Shown piece after piece: positions 56,183-64,000 of a stretch of DNA of 64,000 nt. This DNA comes from an uncultured Campylobacter sp. (GTDB taxonomy: Bacteria > Campylobacterota > Campylobacteria > Campylobacterales > Campylobacteraceae), in the NCBI RefSeq assembly GCF_944323605.1, contig NZ_CALUTC010000006.1, positions 17,607-81,606 on the forward strand, given 5' to 3'. Positions within the stretch are counted from its first letter, which is position 1. The number at the start of each line of letters is the position of its first letter. Position numbers and translations under genes: made by a program. The notes beneath the pieces were generated by a model. The model saw nothing but the letters and a program-made list of their open reading frames with translations. It was not told the origin of the DNA and made no database searches.

Positions 56183-57460
56183 CTATTTTGATACTAAATT
56201 TGGCAGAAAGAGTGAAATTTCAGGTATATAAGTAATCAATACCAAGCCAAGTAGCAATACCATAAGCCAAGGTATAACAGACACCGTAACATCTTTTAAG
56301 CTAAGTTTAGTTAAAGAGCTTGCAACAAATAAATTTAAACCTACAGGCGGCGTTAGCATACCTATCTCCATATTTACTATCATAACTATACCAAAATGTA
56401 TAGGATCTATACCAAGTTGAATTGCTATAGGTAGTAAAAGTGGCGTCATTATCATAACAACAGAGCTTGGCTCCATAAACTGACCCATTACAAAAAGCAC
56501 TAAATTTACTAGTATTAAAAACATCCACCAGGTCATATTTATAGATACTAGGTATTCTGTTATCATATGAGGAATTCTCTCGCTTGTTAAAAAATGTGCA
56601 AAAACCACAGCAAAGCCTATAACAAAGAAAATCATCGCAGTAGTTATGGCAGCGTCTAAAAATACATCATATAAATCTCTTAATTTTATATCCTTATAAA
56701 CAAAGATAGAGACGATAAAAGCATACACAGCCGAAATTCCAGCAGCCTCAGTAGCGGTAAAAATTCCAGCATAAATCCCGCCAATTACCACAACTATGAT
56801 AAGCAAAGCCCAAAAAGCTTCTTTAAATTTAAGCCATCTTTCTTTAAAAGATGCTGGAGCACTCGATTTAAAGCCAAGTTTTTTAGCCCCAAAATAAGCG
56901 TAAAGCATCATCATCAGACCTATCATTAGACCTGGCACAACACCAGCCATAAAAAGCTTCTCTATAGATACTTCCGCAGTTACCCCATAAACTATCATAA
57001 CAACAGAAGGTGGTATGAGAATTCCAAGACTTCCAGCAGAAGTTATAGCACCTACTGAATAGCTTTTTGGATAGCCAGCCTCCTTTAAAGCTACAAACAT
57101 AACAGAACCAATAGCCACAACAGTAGCAGGAGAGCTACCACTAACAGCTGCAAAGATGATACAAGCTAAAATTGCACTCATAGGAAGTCCGCCCGGTAGG
57201 TGTCCTACTATGCTTTTAGCAAAATCAACTATCCTCTTAGCAGATGAGCCCTTGCTCATTAATGAACCTGCTAATATAAACATAGGTATAGCCATCAATG
57301 CTGGTTTTAATCCTGATATCATAGTTTCAGGCACTGCTAAAATATCGTGCGAGCTGAAAAAAATCATAGTAACTACAGCTGAAACACCCAAAGATATAGA
57401 TACGGGAACTCCTATTAAAAGTAGTGAAAAAAGCAAAAGCATTAATACCAAAACACTCAT
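56183..57460 (-). CDS. dctM: TRAP transporter large permease DctM
   Basis: A 425-residue membrane protein with about 12 segments, the ion-coupled channel of a TRAP transporter. GSSPATVVAIGSVMF, AGSLGILIPPSVVMIVYG and FMEPSSVVMIMTPLLLPIA are family hallmarks (two hairpin loops with conserved G-x-L-x-P). It starts two bases after the end of dctQ. The separate dctQ and dctM genes argue against the fused sialic-acid type. Confidence 0.93.
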   Translation of the reverse strand: MSVLVLMLLLFSLLLIGVPVSISLGVSAVVTMIFFSSHDILAVPETMISGLKPALMAIPMFILAGSLMSKGSSAKRIVDFAKSIVGHLPGGLPMSAILACIIFAAVSGSSPATVVAIGSVMFVALKEAGYPKSYSVGAITSAGSLGILIPPSVVMIVYGVTAEVSIEKLFMAGVVPGLMIGLMMMLYAYFGAKKLGFKSSAPASFKERWLKFKEAFWALLIIVVVIGGIYAGIFTATEAAGISAVYAFIVSIFVYKDIKLRDLYDVFLDAAITTAMIFFVIGFAVVFAHFLTSERIPHMITEYLVSINMTWWMFLILVNLVLFVMGQFMEPSSVVMIMTPLLLPIAIQLGIDPIHFGIVMIVNMEIGMLTPPVGLNLFVASSLTKLSLKDVTVSVIPWLMVLLLGLVLITYIPEISLFLPNLVSK

Positions 57461-57462
57461 CT

Positions 57463-58092
57463 TTAATCCTTTACAACCATATCGTGTATCATTTCTGCTT
57501 CTGCATTTTTAACCACATATTTAGAATCAGTCCAAGATATCTCATAAATTTTTTCTATCGACCTATAAGTAGCTCCTAAAAAAGATATAGGCAGACAAAG
57601 CAAGAAAAAATATAAAGGCACAGAGTGTAAAGCTTCGCTCATATAGCCCATTTCCCTATTTAAAATACACACTTCTACACTAGCATAAAACATATACCCT
57701 AAAAAAATAGAATTTAAAATGTGTGCAAAAAGAACACAAGCTTTAGCAAATGCTGGCGGAAACATTTCTATCAGCGTTGTTACGCTTATATGAACGCCCT
57801 TTCTAAAGCCATATGCAGCACCAAAAAATGCAGACCATAAAAAGCAGTATCTAGAAACTTCTTCAGCCCAAGTAAGAGAGCCTATATCAGGGTAAAATGT
57901 AGCTATGTATCTAACGGATACATTAGCAGCTGTTATTATCACGCCAAGTGCCAAACCTATAACAGCTACGTTTTTATTAATTGAAGCTATAATCTTATCT
58001 AGCACCTGAAAAAAATGATTCACAGCCTTGCTTTTGTGAGCCCATAAAAATGGGCTTTGTAATATCAATAAAAATTTTACCATTTTAATCAC
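57463..58092 (-). CDS. dctQ: TRAP transporter small permease DctQ
   Basis: A 209-residue four-helix membrane protein. Residues about 45-66 are the first helix, and LTWAEEVSRYCFLWSAFFGAAYGFRKGVHI is the conserved W-x-E-E-x(2)-R region of DctQ (split here by eye). An N-terminal extension of about 35 residues is unusual. The start is GTG at 58092 overlapping the dctP stop (GTGA) by four bases; an ATG three codons later is the alternative. Confidence 0.88.
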   Translation of the reverse strand: MIKMVKFLLILQSPFLWAHKSKAVNHFFQVLDKIIASINKNVAVIGLALGVIITAANVSVRYIATFYPDIGSLTWAEEVSRYCFLWSAFFGAAYGFRKGVHISVTTLIEMFPPAFAKACVLFAHILNSIFLGYMFYASVEVCILNREMGYMSEALHSVPLYFFLLCLPISFLGATYRSIEKIYEISWTDSKYVVKNAEAEMIHDMVVKD

Positions 58093-59114
58093 TTCGTATT
58101 AAGTGTTTTTTCTATCAAATCTTTGCCTATTAGGTCATAAAACTTAGGATAAATTCCAACCATCAAATCTTGCCACTGCTTTTTTTGCTCATAATTAAGT
58201 TCAAAAATTTGAGTGCCTGTTTTATCATCTTTTTTGAGTTTATCAAGAAGCATTTCTTCTTCTTTTGCACTCTCTTCTCTTTCATATATAGTAGCTTCTC
58301 TCATAGCCGTCTTTACAACTTCTTGCAAGTCGCTAGGAAGTTCTTGCCAGAATTTTTCACTAGCCACTACTAAATATCCTAAATATCCGTGATTTGACAT
58401 AGTTATAGAACTTTGAACTTCATAAAATTTAGAATTATAAAGATTTGATAGCGGATTTTCAGCTGCATCAACAACACCTGTTTGAAGTGCAGAATAAACT
58501 TCGCCAAAAGGTAAAACTTGAGGTATAGCTTTCATAGCCTTAGTTTGTTCCTCTAAAACCTTAGAACTCATAATCCTCATTTTTTGACCCTCTGCATCGC
58601 TTGGGACTATTATAGGTTTTTTATTTGTGCTAAATTGTTTAAAACCAGCATCCCAATAATCAAGTGCTATATAACCTTTAGCAGATATGATGTCTTTTAA
58701 AATTTGTCCAACTTCTCCATCCATAACATTGTGTAAGTGTTGTGTATCTCTAAAAATAAAAGGCACATCCCAGAGGTTAAATTCCTTAGCTATTGGTGTA
58801 AATTTAGAAAAAGACGGTGCCGCTATTTGCACGTTATTTCTTTTAAGCTCTTGAAACACCTTATCATCATCTACAAGTTGAGCCGAAGGAAAAACATGCA
58901 CTTTTATTCTGCCATTGCTGAGCTCTTGCACTCTTTTAGCAAACAAATCAGCAGCCTTACCTTTTGGCGTATTTGCACTTACAACATGTGCAAATTTTAT
59001 TTCATAAACCTTGTTTGAATCTGCATTTGTAGTGTTATTTTCGCTTTTGCTATCAGAACAAGCAATGAAAGTAAAACCAACAAAGGCAATAGTCGCTAGT
59101 ATAAGCTTTTTCAT
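58089..59114 (-). CDS. dctP: TRAP transporter substrate-binding protein DctP
   Basis: A 341-residue periplasmic binding protein, the first gene of dctPQM. FVGFTFIACSDSKS is a possible lipobox, so it may be tethered, which is rare for DctP. The mature part has KFAHVVSANTPKGKAADLF, GQKMRIMSS with the carboxylate-binding arginine, and AAENPLSNLYNSKFYEVQ. The last matches C4-dicarboxylate binders such as Rhodobacter DctP. Succinate, fumarate or malate uptake is a good guess. Confidence 0.88.
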   Translation of the reverse strand: MKKLILATIAFVGFTFIACSDSKSENNTTNADSNKVYEIKFAHVVSANTPKGKAADLFAKRVQELSNGRIKVHVFPSAQLVDDDKVFQELKRNNVQIAAPSFSKFTPIAKEFNLWDVPFIFRDTQHLHNVMDGEVGQILKDIISAKGYIALDYWDAGFKQFSTNKKPIIVPSDAEGQKMRIMSSKVLEEQTKAMKAIPQVLPFGEVYSALQTGVVDAAENPLSNLYNSKFYEVQSSITMSNHGYLGYLVVASEKFWQELPSDLQEVVKTAMREATIYEREESAKEEEMLLDKLKKDDKTGTQIFELNYEQKKQWQDLMVGIYPKFYDLIGKDLIEKTLNTK

Positions 59115-59367
59115 TTTTTATCCTAAAGTTAGTGTTTTCTAAAAAATTAAAATAATAAATCCAAGTGTAAAATGCAAAAATAGAATTTAACTCTTTTAGA
59201 TTTTGTATTATTTTAATAATTTAGCTTTTAAATTATATAAATTTTTTCTTTAAAAGCAAATAAAAATTTAAAATATTTTTGTGCCTTTGTTACAAAAATA
59301 AAAATTATATTTAGCTAAAAGAGCAAATAATGTTATAATTTAATGCATTAAAAGTAAAGTTTGTTTT
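59115..59367 (+). promoter_or_regulatory. Intergenic region between dctP and thiL, with the thiL promoter
   Basis: This 253-base divergent gap is A/T-rich. An extended -10 box, TGTTATAAT, ends at 59339, with TATAAT at 59334-59339, 28 bases before thiL. A nine-base inverted repeat, TATTTTTGT at 59274-59282 and its complement at 59292-59300, lies upstream. On the minus strand, ACTTGGATT (59158-59166), 43-52 bases before dctP, partly resembles the 17-base repeat near the regulator gene. Confidence 0.4.
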
Positions 59368-60192
59368 ATGGATAAAGAATCTTTTATAATATCTGCTTTT
59401 TTGAATAATAAAATAAATGGTGATGACGGAGCTATTTTTGGGGATTGGTGTTTTTCAAAGGATTTATTCTTTGAGGATGTGCATTTTAAAAAAAAATGGC
59501 TAAGTTTAGAGCAAATTGCTCAAAAGGCTATGTTGGTTAATATTTCAGATTCTATAGTTATGAATGCAGAGCCAAAATTCGCCCTTTTGGGGCTTTCTTT
59601 ACCCAGTGATTTAAGTTTTGGTGATATAAAGGCTTTGCAAAATGGATTTTTAAAGATTGCAAAAGAGTTTAACATACAGATTATAGGTGGAGATACTATA
59701 AATTCTGATAAAATAACTATTAGTATAAGCTTGATTTCTAAAATTAGAAAAAAGGCAATTTATAGAAAAGGCTTAAAACAAGGTATGTTTTTGGCATATA
59801 CAGGCATTTTAGGTCAGAGTTTAAAGGGATTAAAAAATTTACAAGCTGGTTTAAAGCTTCACAAGAATCACCGTTTTGTAAAGCCGCTGTTAAGGGCGAA
59901 TTTTTTTTATGAAGCAAGCCCTAATATAATATGTGCTATGGATATTTCAGATGGGCTTAAAAAGGATATGTCAAGAATGTTAAGCTTAAATATTTTGGAT
60001 ATAAAACCATTAAAAAAACTAAATAAAATAGAGCTTTTAAGTGGGGAAGAATATGAAATTTTATTTGCCTTTTTGCCAAAATATAAAAAAAAGATTGAAA
60101 ATTTAGCAAAAAAACATAGGATTAAGATAAATATTTTTGCAAAAACAAAAAGAGGAAGATATAAATTTTATGGAAGAGAACATCACTTTTAA
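59368..60192 (+). CDS. thiL: Thiamine-monophosphate kinase
   Basis: A 274-residue AIR-synthase-fold kinase making thiamine diphosphate. [11 protein letters not shown] near 17-27 carries the first metal-binding aspartates, [15 protein letters not shown] the second set, and [11 protein letters not shown] the third. The protein is shorter than in E. coli (325 residues), mostly at the C-terminus, as in other campylobacters. It overlaps truD by 23 bases. Confidence 0.92.
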   Translation: MDKESFIISAFLNNKINGDDGAIFGDWCFSKDLFFEDVHFKKKWLSLEQIAQKAMLVNISDSIVMNAEPKFALLGLSLPSDLSFGDIKALQNGFLKIAKEFNIQIIGGDTINSDKITISISLISKIRKKAIYRKGLKQGMFLAYTGILGQSLKGLKNLQAGLKLHKNHRFVKPLLRANFFYEASPNIICAMDISDGLKKDMSRMLSLNILDIKPLKKLNKIELLSGEEYEILFAFLPKYKKKIENLAKKHRIKINIFAKTKRGRYKFYGREHHF

Positions 60193-61264
60193 GAATATTC
60201 CAAGCTTAAGTCACGAAAAAATAGAAGTGCATTTTAGTAAAAATAGCAATGATTTTGTTGTCAGAGAACAAGCTTTATATGAATTTAGCGGTAATGGAGA
60301 GCATTTAATAATCCATATTTGCAAAAAAGATTTAAGCACTGTTGAGGCTCTTAGAATTTTGAGCGAATTTAGCGGGGTTAAATTAAAAGACTTTGGTTAC
60401 GCTGGACTTAAAGACAAACAAGGACTCACATTTCAGTATATTTCTTTGCCTAGAAAATTTGAACAAAATTTGAATAATTTTTCTCACGAGAAGCTAAAAA
60501 TTTTAAATAAATTCTATCATACAAATAAAATAAAAATAGGGCACTTAAAGGGCAACTCTTTTTTTATAAGATTGAAAAAAGTAAATAAAATCAATGCACT
60601 AAAGATAAAACAAGCTTTTGAAACAATTAATAAACAAGGTTTTGCTAATTATTTTGGCTATCAAAGATTTGGAAAATTTAATGATAATTACAAACAAGGT
60701 ATTGAAATTTTGCAGGGAAAAATAAATATAAAGAATAAAAAAATTAATAATTTTTTGCTTTCATCTTTTCAAAGCATACTTTTTAATGCTTATCTTAGCA
60801 AAAGGCTAGAGCTTTGCCATTTTGTAAATACATTTAACAAAAAAGAATTTGCAAGTATTTTTAAGCTGGGAAAAGATGAGGTAAATGAGATTTACAAACA
60901 AGAGCATTTTTTTAAACTTTTAAAAGGAGATGTGCTTTGTCATTATCCTTTTGGTAGAAATTTTTTTTGTGAAGATGTAGAAAAAGAGTCTGCTAGATTT
61001 TTTACAAGAGATATAAATGTAACAGGGCTTTTGCTAGGTAAGAATGCTATGAAAAATAAAGATTTTGCACTTGTTTTAGAAGACGAAATATTTACACCTT
61101 ATTACGTTTTTAATCCTAGCTTAAATGGTTCAAGAAGATTTTTATGGTCTTATTTAGAGGAAGCAAATCTTTCATATGATGAGGAAAAAGCACAGCTTTG
61201 CCTTGAATTTTTTTTACAAAAAGGTTCTTACGCAACTACTGTTTTAGAAGAAATTTTACATTAG
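60170..61264 (+). CDS. truD: tRNA pseudouridine(13) synthase TruD
   Basis: A 364-residue pseudouridine synthase. [15 protein letters not shown] has the catalytic aspartate at 82, equivalent to Asp80 of E. coli Tru[15 protein letters not shown] and [12 protein letters not shown] are further motifs. The ATG at 60170 has an AGAGGAAG site at 60151-60158; an in-frame ATG 11 codons upstream lies before this site and is rejected. The order thiL-truD is as I recall it in C. jejuni. Its TAG overlaps the convergent stop by four bases. Confidence 0.92.
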   Translation: MEENITFKNIPSLSHEKIEVHFSKNSNDFVVREQALYEFSGNGEHLIIHICKKDLSTVEALRILSEFSGVKLKDFGYAGLKDKQGLTFQYISLPRKFEQNLNNFSHEKLKILNKFYHTNKIKIGHLKGNSFFIRLKKVNKINALKIKQAFETINKQGFANYFGYQRFGKFNDNYKQGIEILQGKINIKNKKINNFLLSSFQSILFNAYLSKRLELCHFVNTFNKKEFASIFKLGKDEVNEIYKQEHFFKLLKGDVLCHYPFGRNFFCEDVEKESARFFTRDINVTGLLLGKNAMKNKDFALVLEDEIFTPYYVFNPSLNGSRRFLWSYLEEANLSYDEEKAQLCLEFFLQKGSYATTVLEEILH

Positions 61265-61521
61265 CAACAACGATTTACCCCGCCATTGTATCTAGATTCA
61301 AGTGCTTCTTTAAAAAATTCTTTGCGACTTAAAATTTCTCTTTCTGGATGAACGGTTTTCATATGTTCTACATACTTATCATAACTAGGCATACCAACTA
61401 GCAAATTTATAAATCTATCACTTCTTTGATATAGCCTTTTAAGCTTATCAAAAATACTTTCTTCTTTTTGGGTTACAAGCACAGGCAATGTGTTTGTGCG
61501 TTTTACTAAGGCTCTTGACAT
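61261..61521 (-). CDS. YbdD/YjiX-family small protein, partner of CstA
   Basis: An 86-residue protein. [24 protein letters not shown] and the ending [11 protein letters not shown] match the short DUF466 proteins found after cstA or btsT in many bacteria. In E. coli the YjiX partner is needed for pyruvate transport by BtsT. It lies 44 bases after cstA with a terminator-like hairpin in between. Two terminal cysteines are conserved in the family. Confidence 0.85.
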   Translation of the reverse strand: MSRALVKRTNTLPVLVTQKEESIFDKLKRLYQRSDRFINLLVGMPSYDKYVEHMKTVHPEREILSRKEFFKEALESRYNGGVNRCC

Positions 61522-61537
61522 AACTATCCTTTCATCA

Positions 61538-61559
61538 AAAAGGGGCTTTTGCCCCTTTT
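61538..61559 (-). terminator. Terminator-like hairpin between cstA and the YbdD-like gene
   Basis: AAAAGGGGC at 61538-61546 pairs with GCCCCTTTT at 61551-61559 around a TTTT loop. In the minus direction the stem is followed by a short T run. It stands between cstA and its small partner, so it probably attenuates, not fully stops, transcription of the second gene. Confidence 0.65.
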
Positions 61560-61565
61560 AATATT

Positions 61566-63731
61566 TTAGTGAGGTTGTTTTAAAATATTTTCATATTTTT
61601 TCATATCTTGCTTAGGTTCTTCTCTTAAAGGGAAGGCTTCAGCTTTTCCTACAAATGTTAGATAGCAAATTTTTATAGTTTCAAATAGCACTACAAACAC
61701 AACTATCATAAAAAATCCACAAAGCACAGCGTCAAGTATATTGTTGTGTATTATTGTATTTGCCTTATTTATCAAAGCCTCATTATTTGCTAGTATAGCT
61801 TCTTCTTTCTTTTTGAGCCAAATTTGTGCTGTAGCAACATGAGAAACTGTATCGTGAATTTTATCTCCATTTGCAGGTAGAAGTTTTTGAAAACTTGCGT
61901 AAAGTGTTGTAAGCAAGATCCAAAATGCTGGAAGTATAGTAACCCAAGCATATTTCATTTTACCCATTTTGAAAAGCACAACGGTTCCAAGTAAAAGAGC
62001 GATTCCAGCTAACATTTGATTTGCTGCACCAAAAAGAGGCCAAAGCGTAAAAATTCCACCCATTGGGTCTATTGTTCCTTGATAAAGCAAGTATCCCCAG
62101 CCGCAAACACAAATAAAAGATGCCACGATGCCATAAAAATAATTTTTTGTATCAGCCATAGGTTTAAATACATTGCCTAATATATCTTGTATCATAAATC
62201 TGCCCGTTCTTGTTCCTGCATCAACTGCTGTTAATATAAATAATGCTTCAAACAATATGGCAAAATGATACCAAAAAGCCATAGCTTCAGGACCACCTGC
62301 TATTTTATGTAATATATATGTTAATCCTATGGCAAAGGTTGGAGCACCTCCCGTTCTAGATAAAACGGTGCTTTCTCCTATATCAGAAGCTACTTTTGGT
62401 ATTAAAGCTTGATAATCTGTATTTAAAGCAGTTGAATCAAGAGCAAAACCTGCGGTTTGTAGAATTTGCTTTAAATTTGCTTCAACGGTTGCTAAATTTA
62501 CACTAGCTGCATTAGCTGCGGCAGGATCAAGCGTAGCAAGTGGCGAATTTATAGCAAAATAAAGCCCCGGCTCTAAGATACAAGCAGCTATCAATGCCAT
62601 TATACCAACCAAACTCTCCATAAGCATAGAACCATACCCAACGGCTCTTGCGTGGCTTTCTCTTTCTAGCATTTTTGGGCTTGTGCCTGATGAGATTAAG
62701 GCGTGAAAGCCTGAAACCGCACCACAAGCAATGGTAATAAACAAGAAAGGAAAGATAGAACCAGCAAAAACAGGTCCCGTTCCATCAATCAAAGATGTAA
62801 CTTTTGGCATATAAAGCTCTGGATTTATCCACAAAATTCCAACAGCCATTATCACTATAACGCCTATCTTTAGGAATGTGCTTAGATAATCCCTTGGTGC
62901 TAACAAAAACCACACAGGCAAGACTGAGGCTATGAAGCCATAGGCTATAACTATAAGAGCTAGTGTTTTTCTATCTAGTAAGAAAATATTGTGCCAAGGA
63001 TGCGTTGGATCTGATATAGCATGTCCATACCAAAGAGCTATTAGAAGTAAAATAAAGCCTATGATACTAGCTTCTCCAACTCTACCCGGTCTTAAAAACC
63101 TCATATAAATTCCCATAAATATGGCTATTGGTATAGTCATTGCTATGGTAAATAAACCCCAAGCAGAATCAGCTAGTGCATTTACGACAACCATAGCTAA
63201 AATAGCTACTATGATAAACATTATAAATAAAATTCCTATCATAGCAAATCCGCCGGTTATCTTACCCATTTCATCTTTTATCATCTCACCTAAAGAACGA
63301 CCATTTCTTCTAACTGATATAAAAAGAACTGTAAAATCATGCACAGCACCAGCTAATACAACGCCTACAAGTAGCCAAATCATACTAGGCAAATATCCCA
63401 TTTGTGCCGCTAGTATAGGACCTACTAATGGTCCAGCTCCTGCTATAGCTGCAAAGTGGTGTCCAAATAACACTATCTTGTTTGTAGGCACAAAGTCTTT
63501 GCCGTCATTATTGATTACAGCTGGAGTAGCCCTTGTATCGTCTAGTTCAAATACTTTTTCAGCTATAAATTTGCTATAAAATCTATAACCTATCATATAA
63601 ATACACACAGAAGCTATTACTATCCAGGTGGCACTTATAGTTTCACCTTGATTTAATGCTAAAATACCAAAATACCAAGCTGCCACAACAGCTACTAAAA
63701 CCCAAAAAATTTGGCTTAAAATTTTACTCAT
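61566..63731 (-). CDS. cstA: CstA-family peptide/pyruvate transporter
   Basis: A 721-residue inner-membrane protein with about 16-18 membrane segments. NNDGKDFVPTNKIVLFGHHFAAIAGAGPLVGP-type text around 50-85 is the CstA signature region, and ISSGTSPKMLERESHARAVGYGSML follows (both quoted in pieces). In C. jejuni CstA takes up peptides and, in related proteins, pyruvate. A good AAGGAGAAT ribosome site is present. The length is slightly above E. coli CstA (701). Confidence 0.92.
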   Translation of the reverse strand: MSKILSQIFWVLVAVVAAWYFGILALNQGETISATWIVIASVCIYMIGYRFYSKFIAEKVFELDDTRATPAVINNDGKDFVPTNKIVLFGHHFAAIAGAGPLVGPILAAQMGYLPSMIWLLVGVVLAGAVHDFTVLFISVRRNGRSLGEMIKDEMGKITGGFAMIGILFIMFIIVAILAMVVVNALADSAWGLFTIAMTIPIAIFMGIYMRFLRPGRVGEASIIGFILLLIALWYGHAISDPTHPWHNIFLLDRKTLALIVIAYGFIASVLPVWFLLAPRDYLSTFLKIGVIVIMAVGILWINPELYMPKVTSLIDGTGPVFAGSIFPFLFITIACGAVSGFHALISSGTSPKMLERESHARAVGYGSMLMESLVGIMALIAACILEPGLYFAINSPLATLDPAAANAASVNLATVEANLKQILQTAGFALDSTALNTDYQALIPKVASDIGESTVLSRTGGAPTFAIGLTYILHKIAGGPEAMAFWYHFAILFEALFILTAVDAGTRTGRFMIQDILGNVFKPMADTKNYFYGIVASFICVCGWGYLLYQGTIDPMGGIFTLWPLFGAANQMLAGIALLLGTVVLFKMGKMKYAWVTILPAFWILLTTLYASFQKLLPANGDKIHDTVSHVATAQIWLKKKEEAILANNEALINKANTIIHNNILDAVLCGFFMIVVFVVLFETIKICYLTFVGKAEAFPLREEPKQDMKKYENILKQPH

Positions 63732-63920
63732 ATGGATATTCTCCTTGCGAATTTAACTCGATTTTAAGTAAAAAATATTAAATATTACTTGAAAATTAAA
63801 AAATATAACTCTTTTTTAAAAAGAAGTGTTACAAATTTACTTGTTTTATGCTAAGAAGTATTTTTTAGACATTTGTTTTGTATTTTCACTTTCCTTCAAA
63901 TGTTTTCTTTAACTTGCACT

Positions 63921-64000
63921 TTATTTTTTCCCTTCTTTAAACTCCCTCTTTATCCTACGCACATCTTTCATAAATCTTATATATTTCAATGCCCCCCCCC
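63921..64000 (-). CDS. 3' end of an open frame running into a poly-G tract (partial, low confidence)
   Basis: On the minus strand the frame entering through the G tract reads (G-G)-A-L-K-Y-I-R-F-M-K-D-V-R-R-I-K-R-E-F-K-E-G-K-K and stops at TAA 63921-63923. The other two frames stop at once (TGA just past the tract) or after about 13 codons. The basic amphipathic tail looks like the end of a real protein, perhaps a surface-structure enzyme, but the family cannot be named from 24 codons. Phase-variable Campylobacter genes for surface modification often carry such tracts. The gap to cstA (63732-63920) is A/T-rich and shows a weak TATATT -10-like site for cstA, nothing else. Confidence 0.4.
   Translation of the reverse strand, partial: GGALKYIRFMKDVRRIKREFKEGKK
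63992..64000. repeat. Poly-C (poly-G on the minus strand) tract of at least nine bases, cut by the window edge
   Basis: The window ends in nine consecutive C. In this A/T-rich genome, runs of eight or more G/C are nearly always contingency tracts for phase variation. The true length is unknown because the run reaches the edge. Confidence 0.85.

Noticed and set aside
56183..59114. Sialic-acid TRAP transporter (SiaPQM)
   Set aside because: DctQ and DctM are separate, and the DctP AAENPLSN region resembles C4-dicarboxylate binders; no sialic-acid genes lie nearby.
59274..59300. Nine-base inverted repeat between dctP and thiL as an operator
   Set aside because: Entirely A/T apart from two bases, in a very A/T-rich gap, so chance occurrence is likely; only mentioned under the region.
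63989..64000. Plus-strand ATG immediately before the C tract (start of a proline-initial protein)
   Set aside because: No ribosome site upstream, and the minus-strand frame through the tract gives a better protein end. It could be revived if the sequence beyond 64000 is open on the plus strand.
1..64000. tRNA, rRNA, CRISPR, insertion sequence or prophage
   Set aside because: No cloverleaf T-arm motif, repeat-spacer array, transposase, integrase or phage structural gene was seen in any gap or frame. A tRNA scan and covariance search would settle small RNAs.

Overview
The window is AT-rich chromosomal DNA from a Campylobacter species, probably of the thermotolerant group but not recognisably C. 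jejuni. The protein families and gene pairings are those of Campylobacter (class II DAHP synthase beside rplS, TAT-exported HydA with HydBCD, CmeDEF next to LepA, NrfHA, the epsilon-type CheZ). However, blocks that, as I recall, lie far apart in C. jejuni NCTC 11168 are joined here. No rRNA, tRNA, CRISPR, insertion sequence or prophage was seen. No gap between genes exceeds about 300 bases.

Layout. 1-13111: truncated glnA (minus), then a long plus-strand run: cheZ, a U32-family hydroxylase, purE, a coiled-coil protein, glyQ, a Nif3-like protein, a zinc-ribbon protein, waaA, a pseudouridine synthase, and the translation cluster ffh-rpsP-khpA-rimM-trmD-rplS, then DAHP synthase and an ArsC/Spx-like protein. 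13118-16497 (minus): hemB-argF-cutA-fabG-flavin-barrel protein. 16557-23665: divergent ribA-rsmG-exported protein, a nitroreductase, and a MacAB plus outer-membrane lipoprotein exporter. 23930-28016: hydABCD uptake hydrogenase. 28013-29152: an unusual sulfotransferase. 29255-31969: ackA/pta (minus). 32049-39549: flgH behind a sigma-54 promoter, hypBCDEA, a peptide transporter and aminopeptidase P. 39559-41596: a DUF4105/Lnb-like protein with a small lipoprotein. 41852-48751: lepA and divergent cmeDEF. 48794-51590: exported protein, cysQ, gltA. 51871-54210: nrfHA. 54360-59114: an AraC-family regulator, a secreted beta-propeller protein and a DctPQM TRAP transporter. 59368-61264: thiL-truD. 61261-63731: cstA and its YbdD-like partner. 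63921-64000: a reading-frame end running into a poly-G tract (poly-C on the plus strand) cut by the window edge.

Together these genes describe a microaerobic respiratory lifestyle. Hydrogen is oxidised by HydABC, matured by HypBCDEA and HydD. Electrons can go through menaquinone to nitrite by NrfHA. Carbon enters as dicarboxylates (DctPQM), peptides (POT transporter plus aminopeptidase P) and pyruvate or peptides (CstA), and leaves as acetate through Pta-AckA. Two tripartite exporters remove toxic compounds.

Most genes are core and ordinary. The parts most worth a second look are the truncated poly-G locus at the right edge, the Lnb-like protein coupled to a lipoprotein with a T16 tract upstream, the sulfotransferase with a T12 tract upstream, a 17-bp direct repeat that marks a possible AraC-family operator, and the hyp cluster without hypF and with an atypical HypA zinc site.
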